Shown here: one piece after another, positions 1-8,727 of the stretch
How positions within the stretch are numbered: position 1 is the first letter of the stretch
Layout: the number at the start of each line of letters is the position of its first letter
Notes under the pieces: model-generated
The model's input: the letters and a program-made list of their open reading frames with translations, nothing else
Told to the model about the DNA's origin: nothing
Databases searched by the model: none
Source: Falciphora oryzae
Lineage: Eukaryota > Ascomycota > Sordariomycetes > Magnaporthales > Magnaporthaceae
Direction of reading: 5' to 3'
Length of the DNA: 64,000 bases
Assembly: GCA_000733355.1 (NCBI GenBank)
Contig: JNVV01000010.1
Location: forward strand, 600,324-664,323
Program-made: the position numbers and the translations under genes

Positions 1-820
1 CCGAGACGCATCGGTTGATAAAGGCATTTGCAGCAGCCCGGAACCGCTGGTTCCTCTTCTCAATGAGCACCATCATCTGTTTCTGGCTGTAGACAGGCAT
101 CTTCAACTCTTCATCCCGTAACCGTCGCGTTGGCTTCGTCGGCTCGCCCGTCTTCTTGTGCTGCACCTCGCGCTTGAGGTCGCCGTCCACGAACTCAAAG
201 TACAGCACCTCCTTGCCGCCGGACTCGACGCCACTGTCGCCATTGGCGTCGGCACCCAGCGCTTCCTTACCAGTGAATCCGCCGACTGACGAGTCTGGGG
301 CGAGGCTCTGCGATGCGAGGCTGCCCTTGGAGCCGGTCCTGAAGGCGTCGTCCCTCTCGGCGCCTCTGGCATCGAGCTGCAGCATGGCCTCGTCGACATA
401 GGCAAAACGAACGCCATCCGGGCGGAGGGCGGCGATGGCAGCGACGTCAGCCACAAGCAGATCGCGTTTGATGTGCGACTCGACCGTCGACTTTATAGTG
501 TCGAATGTGGTCGCCAAGTGCTTACGCGTGCAGCAGAAGGTAAAGACAAGATTCAACGCGCGATAGGTCCTTTCCAGCGCCTCGAACCAGTCGGGCCAGC
601 CGATGACGCATTCTTCCGGCTGCTGGGCAGGGGTGGTCGAGGAGAGAGACGCCTGCTGCGGCCCTGATGGAGCAGTGGAGGGCGAGGAATCTTTAGGCTT
701 GGTTTTTGGCGCCCTCTTGGTCGTTCCCGACGCGGCAGTTGGAGCCGGCACAGCTTCAGAGCCTCGCTTCCGCTTTCCGACACGGCTGGTTGCCCGAGAG
801 CTACGATCCGTTGGTGACAT
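1..820 (-). CDS. cdt1: Cdt1-like DNA replication licensing factor, N-terminal part (runs off window)
   Basis: An uninterrupted frame starts at the ATG at 820 and leaves the window at position 1, giving the first 273 residues. A basic, Ser/Thr/Pro-rich N-terminus of about 70 residues (GKRKRG, a likely nuclear signal) precedes a folded region that begins WPDWFEALERTYRALNLVF and continues through HIKRDLLVADVAAIAALRPD and RFAYVDEAMLQL. This resembles the central winged-helix (geminin-binding-like) domain of Cdt1, which loads the MCM helicase at origins together with ORC and Cdc6. The last visible residues (MVLIEKRNQRFRAAANAFIN) are helical and charged. The family call rests on remembered pattern similarity; the C-terminal Cdt1 domain, which would settle it, lies outside the window. 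No intron is seen in the visible part. Confidence 0.6.
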   Translation of the reverse strand, partial: MSPTDRSSRATSRVGKRKRGSEAVPAPTAASGTTKRAPKTKPKDSSPSTAPSGPQQASLSSTTPAQQPEECVIGWPDWFEALERTYRALNLVFTFCCTRKHLATTFDTIKSTVESHIKRDLLVADVAAIAALRPDGVRFAYVDEAMLQLDARGAERDDAFRTGSKGSLASQSLAPDSSVGGFTGKEALGADANGDSGVESGGKEVLYFEFVDGDLKREVQHKKTGEPTKPTRRLRDEELKMPVYSQKQMMVLIEKRNQRFRAAANAFINRCVS

Positions 821-1672
821 GATGACCGATCAACTAGATTCAGGGCGCAGCGCACCCGTGACTTACACTGCTCAGCCAGATTGTGGCATATGCATGTTTG
901 AGGATGCAATGTTTGCGGTCGAGGTGGATAAAAACTCTCGATGGGGTTGACCAGGAAGAAAGCCCAGTTGGAAGAATAGGAAGCGGCGAACCGCGATTGA
1001 GCCATCGCGCAAGCACACGAGATCGTCTCGCTGTCACGTGCACGCCACCATGTGCCAAGCTAGTCCAAGGCGCCCTAACCCAGATGGCCTCTAGATTTCT
1101 CGGCTTGCCCTTCATAAATCGAAATAGATGACGCGTAAAAGCGCGGTTGGAGACGGTGGCTTGTCTATTGTTCAACCACCCATTGTACATACATTAATCA
1201 AGTACCCGCGCCATGTCTGGCTTCGCTGCCACCGAGGCAACGCGGCCAGGAGACAAAAGAGACAACCAGGACATCAAGCCTCCCATCTATAAACATGGAT
1301 AAAATAGGCGCTGAAATGAAATCATCCGCCCCCGTGAGCAAATCCATGATTTGGCCGTGACCCTTCAGTCCCGTATATCTCGATACCAGCGTCCACTGTG
1401 CCCAAGGTAGGCCAACAACGTACGCTTCTGATCCGCGGCTTTTTGGTTCAAATCAGACTTGATAAGCAATGCAGCCAAGAATAGTATGGCAAACGTGAAG
1501 CTCTCTTAGTGCTGATTGGCCCCTGCCTCATTAGCAAGGGACTGAGTGAAATGGCCGGGGTTCAGGCGCCGCAACAAGGCAGTCTGAGTGACCAGCTTGG
1601 CTGGTAGGCAGGCAGGCGCCTAGGAAGTAGGTAATGCAAGTAAATAGTGTCACCATTCGTTGCATCCCCAGT
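821..1672. other. Intergenic: upstream of the Cdt1-like gene, downstream of the Yrb2-like gene
   Basis: This stretch holds the promoter side of the leftward Cdt1-like gene and the 3' flank of the next leftward gene. Short open frames on both strands have no coding character. A direct-repeat-like patch (GGTAGGCAGGCAGGCGCC followed by TAGGAAGTAGGTA) lies near 1603-1634. Confidence 0.6.
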
Positions 1673-3540
1673 TCAGCCTAAGCTCTTTAGCTCTTTCTGG
1701 ATGAGCTCGATGACTTTATGGAACTGTTCCGCATTCGGTGGAGACATCTGTGAGGACACGCCATATATGTTAGTTAAATATGTCCTGTGCGAGGGCGTAT
1801 TCGGCACATCTGAACGTTCTCGTCTCACCTTGATCTGCAACAGCGCACGCGTGGCCTCAGGACCCTCGACTGCGGAGAAGGTAAACGTGGCAGCTCTCAG
1901 CATCTCCCTCTTGACGAAGTCGGTGGCGATTGTGACGGCCGTGTTGACCACAACGCGGTGGGTGTGGTCCTGACGCATAATCAGTCGCACAACCTTGGAG
2001 CCCTTTGCCGCTGTCGAGGCGCCGGCCTCGACGTCCTCCCCATCATCGTCGCCTTCCAGCATAGACGCATCGAAAGACTCGGGGATGACGGCGCCGTGGT
2101 CATCGACGTCTACCGTAGCCTCGGGGACGTTGATTTTCAGAAGGCCCGCGCCCCTCTCTTTCCAGGCGTTTGCAACCGAATCCATATAGTAGACTTTGGC
2201 GCGTGCTACAAAGACGGTAGTCTCCCCGGCCTCTCCATCATCGACCACGACTAGATTCAACAAGAGGTTAGCGAGATGCAGCCTGAGAATGCCACAGATA
2301 GCATGACAGGCGGACAAGAAAAGAGCAGCGCCAGTTACCTTTTTGCAGTTTCGTCTTCTTCTTGTCGTCCGCAGTAGCTGCTTGCTTCGACTCCTCTGGC
2401 TCCTTCTCGGACTCGGGCTCCTCCGTGCCGGTTTCCGGCTCCTCCTCGTCCTCGCCTCCATCACTGGACCCCTCGTTGTCGCTCTCAGGCGCGCCAAAGG
2501 GCCTTGCAGGCTTGGTGTCTTTGAGATCCCCACCTGGCTTCGCAAAGCTAGTAAGCTTTGAGGCGCCAAAGCCGCTGCCGAAGCCGCTTCCAAAAGCGCT
2601 TCCAAAAGTCTTGGACGGTCCGCCGTTGAGGGCAGCGAAGGGCGAGGCCGCTGCCGCCGAGCCGGACTTATCGGCCGCCGGGGTAGCAAATGTGAGCTTC
2701 GGCACTGTGTTGGCGGGAGTTGGCCCCGTCCCTAGAGCGCCAAACGGCGACGGCGAGCTGGACAAGCTGCCGCCAAAGCCGCCGCTCTTAGCGGCACCGG
2801 CTCCCAGGGCGCCAAACGGCGAGGCAGAGCCAGTAAGCTTCGCGAATCCCGACTTGGCAAAGGCCGAGGCCGAGGTAGACGTGGAGCTGGGCTTGGTCGT
2901 TGAACCGTCCTTTTCGCTTGCCGACACGGACTGCTGGCCATCCGCCTTCCGCGTAGATAATGCAGACGTCTTTGTGGCATCTTTGGGCTCCGAATCGGCG
3001 GTGTTCTCGCTCGAGCCGGGGGCAGCGGAGGTCTAGAGGGCAGGGATGTCAGATTGGAATCGCGGGGCCCAGAAGTCTGTCGGCAGATGACAACGTGGAA
3101 CCTACCTGGTCGACCGGCTTCTTAGTCTCCTCCTCTGGCTCATCGCGCGCCCGTTTCTTCTCTGGCTCCAATCTCTCTCCCCTGCTGGCGCCGTTTGAGT
3201 CCCGGGGTGACGAACAGCCGGACAGCGCCGGCGATATGCTGACCTCCTGGCCCTCCTCCACCTCGTCGTGGGCCCGCTTCTTCTTGGGAGACGAGACCTG
3301 CTCCTTCAGCGCGTCGGCGGTGCCGGATGGCTTCAGGTCCGGGGTCTTGTCCCCCGCGGATGGCGCGCGGTCACTCTTGTCTTCGTCCATGGCTGTCGAG
3401 GTCGCGATGTCGGCCGGGACGTCAGATATGACGGTGTGTTTGAGCTCCTCCCTTGTAGCCTTGGTCGCGGCGTCCTCTTTCGGGCTTTCTGCGCCAACTG
3501 CGTCGACAACTTCGGACGTATTGTGGGAGTCGTCCGCCAT
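1673..3540 (-). CDS. yrb2: Ran-binding protein with FG-like repeats (Yrb2/RanBP3-like)
   Basis: Four exons, 541 aa: 3540-3106, 3032-2339, 2250-1829 and 1747-1673. All three introns (73, 88 and 81 bp) are GT-AG; the last has a textbook CTAAC branch point. The N-terminal third is acidic with nuclear-localisation-like patches (SPKKKRAHDE, EPEKKRARDE). The middle carries FG-like repeats (SPFGALG, SPFAALNG, GSGFGSGFG) and an acidic D/E stretch. The C-terminal ~150 residues are a RanBD1 (PH-like) domain: TTVFVARAKVYYMDSVANAWKER is the start, then GLLKINV, RLIMRQDHTHRVVVNT and a terminal helix. The family binds RanGTP and assists Crm1-dependent nuclear export. A Nup2/Nup50-type nucleoporin is the alternative, but the two NLS-like blocks and the size favour Yrb2. 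Exon 4 encodes only the last helix. Confidence 0.82.
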
Positions 3541-4857
3541 GGCAGCCTGCCGGGTTCAGGTGGCGGAGCAAGGCTATGCGGTGGGTGTTATCGTGGCTTG
3601 ATTGCGAGCAAAAGGGCAAAGAGGATGCAAGGCTGTTCGTCAAGGTAGAATGGGGGGTTTCTGGATTCAGCTAGGCTTGGTTTTTTCAGTCTGTCTAGGC
3701 ACTGCAAGATCCGGGACCGGTGGACACGGCAAGGGCGACGGGGCGGCAGTATCTAGGCTTGCGATTTCTCGTTGTGTTGTGGGAAAGAGAAAAAAGTGCT
3801 GCAGCAAAGTTGGCGATGTTCGATCAATCTCTCTCCGCCCGCTTTCGCCCTTCTCCACTGAGGGACTGAGCGGGCGCCTGGTGGTGGTGGGTGCGAAGAA
3901 ACAACTCAGCGCTCGCCTCTGATTGGCAGACGCCTAGCACCCGCCCGCTCCACAGCGCGTCCAGGCGGATTGACGACATCCCATCCCAGCACAGCGGCGC
4001 CGTTGGCCTGTACGCACAGCATTGGGAGCAGGCACTGTGCCTGTGCCGGAGGCAATCTGCTCCTGACAGGCGCCTGCCGCCAATCCCACCTCGCCATACA
4101 GGCAAGTACATGGCGTGAGATGCTCCCCAAACGCAGCGGCAAGGGCATGAACCACAGCATGCACAACTGACAGCCAGCGCAGAGCCGCCGGTCGAGCGAG
4201 GCCGGACACGCCCCCCAGCGACGAGTCAGCCTATACGAAGACGCAGTCTAGGTCTCGCGAAATTAGATCGCCAAGGTTGCGGCAACTGCAGAGGAGGATT
4301 ATGGATGCGAGTGTTTGGCGTCAATGGCTTCGTTTACACCCAACACGGAATGAATCAAGTCCAGTGTCCAATCTGCCCAGGCCACATCGCTGTGGACTTC
4401 TAGAAACATCAGGTATCAATCGCGCTCCAAGCCCAAACCCCCAGGCGCCTTCCACGAGCGGCTCGCTATGTAGGTTCTTTTTATCTTTACAACTCCCGCC
4501 TTGCGCACAGCTGCGCCCTCTCGTTTGCGACAACCAAATGACGATCCAAGCCTTGCGGGCCTAGACCACGATGGAACATCAGCATGACTGTCTGTTCCCC
4601 GCAAGTGTTTGCTGGCAAGCAGTGACGTTGTGGATCCGTCACTCGCACGACACCACGCAACCGGAGCCACAGCCACGCCGGAGCACGGCACGGGCATTTC
4701 ACACTTGGCTGGTGGCGACACTCTGTTGCACACGATGACAGCGAATTGCCGCCCAACTATCTGGACTTACATGCTCACTTCACACCGCGCGCCAAGAGCC
4801 CCCACATAATCGCTTACCGATAACACTGAACCTCGGCCTCGTCTTCGCGTGAGGGTC
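3541..4857. promoter_or_regulatory. Divergent intergenic region between the Yrb2-like gene and the 4858 gene
   Basis: About 1.3 kb separates two start codons pointing away from each other, so it should hold both promoters. Frames in this stretch are short and mutually overlapping on both strands, as expected of GC-rich non-coding DNA. No individual binding site can be named with confidence. Confidence 0.5.
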
Positions 4858-5445
4858 ATGGACGAGCCTCCACGCAAGAAACTTGAGGATCTTCCTAGAG
4901 AGGACGTTGCCGAAGAAAGGGGTGCACAGGGAACCGTCGATAACCAACCCCAACCATGCCGGGTCATTATCAGGACTCGTGTTACCAACATCAGCGGCCC
5001 CCCAGAGGATAGAATCCGCAATTTGGGCCAGATCTTTTGTTCGCACGTGCTCAACCGGCAGCTCAGGGTCGGGCCCTACGACGACGACGACGGGCAGCCG
5101 TTCGATGCCATGCACTTCCTCCCGCTGTGTGACTCTCCACACCCTGTCCACGCATGGTTCATGTACGATCTCAACTTCGACGGCAGTCAAGCGACGGCAC
5201 AGGACCTTGCGCAGATTCCGCACGAGGTATATCTGGGCTCCCTGATCGACGGTCAATGGTATGCTTTTGAGACCCATGCACTCTGGGCGAGACCGCAGGA
5301 TGCTACGCTCCTGCCCACATGATCTCTAACTCCGGGCAGGATATTTACTCGGCGAGGTATCTGGTCGGAAGAGGCGAGAAAGCGCTCCTCAAGCCACCAG
5401 TGGGGAGGGTCATCCAAGGCAAAATCACCCGCGTCAAAGCACTGA
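4858..5445 (+). CDS. Hypothetical protein, two exons
   Basis: Not recognised. Exon 1 is 4858-5258 and exon 2 is 5340-5445, giving 168 aa. The 81-bp intron has donor GTATGC, branch CTCTAAC and acceptor GGGCAG; splicing joins TG|G as Trp. Without splicing the frame would run to 5322 only, so the splice is inferred. The N-terminus is charged (MDEPPRKKLEDLPRED). The central 90 residues look globular, rich in Leu, Phe, His and Trp (HFLPLCDSPHPVHAWFMYDL), with an aspartate run (YDDDDG). The C-terminus is basic and serine-rich. No signal peptide or membrane segment is apparent. An antisense frame covers the same DNA but lacks splice logic. It is convergent with the small secreted protein gene. Confidence 0.45.
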
Positions 5446-5556
5446 GAACTCTAGCGTGGATTTGCCCGTGAATCGGTTCCATTCATCCTATCTGCTCGGT
5501 CAGGCGCAAAGCCGCCTATAGCCAGCACGACTGACGTCAGATCCTCGTGCGCCTGA

Positions 5557-5933
5557 TTAGGCCTTGAAGGGCTGATCGGCGAAGCTGGTTTTTACAATTT
5601 CGCCAAGGTTAGTTGCCGGACCAAACATTGTCACAACGCCAGGACCGCACATCAACTTGGGCAAGGGATCCCAAGTGTTGGGCGATTTTCATGAACAGGA
5701 GCTAGCACTCACAAAGTGTTGCCGAAACCATCGTCACAGACCTTACGGCCTTGAACAACCACGCACTGCGCGCCGGGCTGCACTATTCTGCCGCCGGCGA
5801 ACTTCTCGGCGTCGTTCGTGATAGTTCCGTCCGGAGCGTTGGCCTTGCCCTTGCCCTTGCCTCTGTTCCTTTGCTGGGGGAGGGCCAGGGCCGTCGCGGC
5901 CATGAGGACGGTGAGGATCGACGAGAGCTGCAT
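5557..5933 (-). CDS. Small secreted protein, 82 aa
   Basis: Exons 5933-5713 and 5584-5557. The 128-bp intron has donor GTGAGT, branch CAACTAACC and acceptor ACCAG. Exon 2 supplies only the last nine residues (ending FFADQPFKA), and splicing converts an immediate stop after the donor into a conserved-looking aromatic tail. The first ~18 residues (MQLSSILTVLMAATALAL) are a clear signal peptide with cleavage near ALP/QQ. The mature protein is about 64 residues: a basic Gly/Lys segment (RNRGKGKGK) and a compact domain with only two cysteines (AQCVVVQGRKVCDDGFGNT), which could form one disulfide. No known domain is recognised. Candidate functions include an effector-like or cell-wall-associated peptide, but nothing in the sequence decides this. 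Confidence 0.7.
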
Positions 5934-6628
5934 TTTGTCTGGGAGCTGGGTGAACGGTCGGTTCGGTCCGGTCCGATTCGGTTCAGGCACGGAATGCTCG
6001 ACGGAAACTGTTTAAGCGGGCGCAAAAGGGGGTGGACCGGCCACTGTGGCAAATGAAGATCAAAGAAATGAAGATACTCCGGTATGGATGCGAGAGAAGT
6101 GAAGAGAAAGACTTCTTTCGGTCGTCAGGTTAAACAGCTTCCGTGCTCCACTACTTATGTTTCCCATGCGGCGGTGCAGGGCCGCAGTCAACTAGGACCT
6201 GCCCATGTCGCCCCCGCATCAAGAAGCATCAGGGGCTCAGGGGTTGTTTGAAGATTGGATGATGGATCCGCTTCATCTCGGCAAGACCTATCGCCATGGT
6301 CCCATTCACCCATTCAAACGACAGACCGCATCATGAGATCTTGAGACCGCACTCAGTACAATTGAGCTCATTGTTTCTTCGGTTGCGACAGGCATATAGG
6401 CTTCTACTCTATCTAAGGTACATAATCACAGTGAATGGAAAAGCATCGAGGCTTAGGGGGCACCTAAGTGCCTAGCCATAAATATGGGCGTAAAAAGGAT
6501 AGCAGTAAATGAGCTCGCGACCGAATAATGGATAAAATGCCAACACGAATGGAGTACCTGGTTTTACCGTCGTACTAGGGCGAAAACAAAAAAATAGTTG
6601 TTGCGTGAGGCGCAAAAGATGATTGGAT
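5934..6628. promoter_or_regulatory. Upstream region of the small secreted protein gene
   Basis: Just under 0.7 kb between the secreted-protein start codon and the tRNA gene. It is noticeably more AT-rich than the neighbouring coding DNA. No open frame of interest and no site that can be named. Confidence 0.45.
6588..6594 (-). terminator. Probable RNA polymerase III terminator of the tRNA-Thr gene
   Basis: A run of seven T on the minus strand lies 34 bp beyond the 3' end of the tRNA, the usual form of a Pol III termination signal. Confidence 0.55.
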
Positions 6629-6711
6629 TGCCCACTGTCAGAATCGAACTGACGATCTTATCATACACTAGCAGGTACTAGTGATACGCTTTACCACTAA
6701 GCCAAGCGGGC
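6629..6711 (-). tRNA. tT(AGU): tRNA-Thr (anticodon AGU) with an 11-nt intron
   Basis: On the minus strand the gene begins GCCCGCTTGGC and ends with AGTGGGC plus discriminator A. The acceptor stem GCCCGCT/AGTGGGC pairs with one G-U. The D arm has TTAGTGGTAAA. The anticodon stem is TATCA/TGATA, and the T arm is GTCAG-TTCGATT-CTGAC with an intact B box. The extra 11 nt in the anticodon loop (6665-6675) sit between positions 37 and 38, the canonical place for a nuclear tRNA intron. Removing them leaves a 7-nt loop CT-AGT-A-A with anticodon AGU (6677-6679), reading ACU/ACC threonine codons after A34-to-inosine modification. Confidence 0.93.
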
Positions 6712-6942
6712 GATGCTGAGCTTGTCACGTAGTAGGTATTATATGGGGAGCAACCTACCCCGCACCCATTGGCAACCTTGACAGTCACAGTCATCCTTCG
6801 TTGATTCAGGCTCCTTTCCGTATTGTCTTGCTTGATGTTTTTGGATATTTATTCATTCTCTTGAACCAGCTCAGTCTCAGTGTTTATATCTGCCAATTGT
6901 CACAAGCACTTTACAGATACATTGACCTCGCTCAATGTTTCC

Positions 6943-8404
6943 ATGTGGCGGCCGTTCGCGCCATGCCGGGGTCGCCAGCCCAGGATGATGCATCCGACTG
7001 TGGGAGTTGCTACCCTGGCCGCCATCCCAGCCCGGGCCCGGCCGTCTTTGAGCTCATCGCGTAGTGGGCTATGGTCGGCAGTGATGGGCAGCAACGGCCG
7101 TGTCCCTGGTAGAGCAGCAGGAAGTAGAGCAAGAAGAGGTGGCGGCGGCGGCGGCTGTGCCGGCAGCAGGAGGACCCTCCACCTCGCGCCGCCCTTCCTC
7201 CTCGACGAGCCCTACATCCCGCGGTACGCGAGGCTGTCCTCGGCCGACGCCGCCAAGAAGCGGTCGCGGGCGCTCGCGCACCTGCGGAGGTGCAACCTCT
7301 GCCCGCGCCGCTGCGACGTCAACCGGTACGAGACGCTGGGCATGTGCAACATCGGCGAGAAGGCGAAGGTCAACGTTATCGCGCCGCACTTTGGCGAGGA
7401 GCCCTGCATCCAGGGCCACAACGGCAGCGGCTCCGTCTTTTTCAGGTGAGTCTTTTTTTTTTTTTTTCCAGGCCGAGGCTGTAAAGGGAGCGGTAATGAA
7501 CGTGTTGGAGAGAGACTTCATCAGGAGGAGCCAAGGAGGCCAAGGCACTGCCACCCCCGGTCTGACGAACCACGCACGCACACGCAGCATGTGCAACCTC
7601 CGCTGCACCTTTTGCCAGAACCACGACATCGCGCACGTCCCCAACGGCCAGGACCTGACGCCCGAGGAGCTGGCCGAATGGTACGTTAAACTGCAGGACG
7701 TGGGCGGCGTGCACAACATCAACCTGGTGACGCCCGAGCACGTCGTGCCGCAGGTGGCGCTGTCCGTCCTGGCGGCCGCCGACGCCGGGCGGCTGCGCGT
7801 CCCCGTCGTCTACAACACGTCGGCCTACGACTCGGCCGCCTCGCTCGAGCTGCTCGACGGCCTCGTCGACGTCTACCTGCCCGACTTCAAGCTCTGGTCC
7901 CCCGACTCGTCGCGCCGCCTGCTCAAGGCCCGCGACTACCCGGAGGCCGCCCGCGCCAGCATTAAGGAGATGCACCGCCAGGTCGGCGACCTGTGCTTCA
8001 CCCCGGACGGCATCGCCCGCTCCGGCCTGCTGGTCCGCCACCTCGTCATGCCGGCGCTCGAGGCCGAGTCTGCCGAGATTGTGCGCTGGATCGCCGACGA
8101 GGTTTCGAAGGATACGTTTATCAACATCATGGACCAGTACCGGCCAGCCGCTAATGTGGGCAAGGCCAAGAGGAGGAAGCCTGCCGCTCATCCACCACCA
8201 TCAGATGCCGAAGATAAGACCAATCTTCCGCCGTCTGCGGCTGAGGATACAGGAGACGGCAAACCAGAGCCGGGAGAGGTGCGGTATGCTGACATCAACC
8301 GAGCCATTACAGAAGGCGAGCTGTCGTCTGTGAGAAAGGCTGCCGAGGCCGCAGGCTTGTGGCGGTTCTGCGACCCTCCCCGCCACAGCGGTTTCCACAT
8401 GTGA
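6943..8404 (+). CDS. Radical SAM protein, pyruvate-formate-lyase-activating-enzyme-like
   Basis: Exons 6943-7445 and 7588-8404, 439 aa. The 142-bp intron uses GTGAGT, a CTGAC branch and CGCAG; splicing rebuilds VFFS-MCNLRCTFCQN. The Arg/Ala/Pro-rich N-terminus (about 80 residues, few acids) may be a mitochondrial presequence. Residues ~117-124 give a first cysteine cluster (CNLCPRRC) followed by LGMCNIG. The radical-SAM motif Cx3Cx2C is at Cys170, Cys174 and Cys177 and binds the 4Fe-4S cluster that cleaves S-adenosylmethionine. GSGSVFFS before it and LTPEELAEW, INLVTPEHV and VYLPDFKLW after it match the bacterial PflA-like family. A low-complexity insert (~50 residues, from AKRRKPAAHPP) sits near the C-terminus. 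The substrate is unknown; a classical pyruvate formate-lyase partner is not expected in a fungus. Met169 replaces the usual Gly before the first Cys. Confidence 0.85.
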
Positions 8405-8727
8405 AAAGATTGACTCGTTGTCACCGAGTTAAGGGGCGTCATCGCGTTATTCAGAAAGTACCTGGATACCTAGTTTAGGTGACTGGAGTTGGATGCGTGA
8501 GACGCATTCCTCTTCAACAAAAAACTAAATCCGCAAAGTACGAAGTGGGCTCTTATTTTCACGTCTATGTGTATTTTTCGTTCAGTTCTTTTCTTATTCA
8601 TAGTCTTTATTTCTATGTTTTCTGAGTCCAAGCCCTAGCTTCCTCCCTGAGTCCCTTTCCCAGAGAGCGATAAACATGCATTTGCAGAAAATCGTAGGAC
8701 CTGCTTGGCTATCCGACCATGCGGTGT
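8405..8727. other. Convergent 3' flanks
   Basis: About 320 bp between the stop codons of the radical-SAM gene and NCL1. AT-rich with T-runs (8553-8617) suited to 3'-end formation on both strands. No gene seen. Confidence 0.6.
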
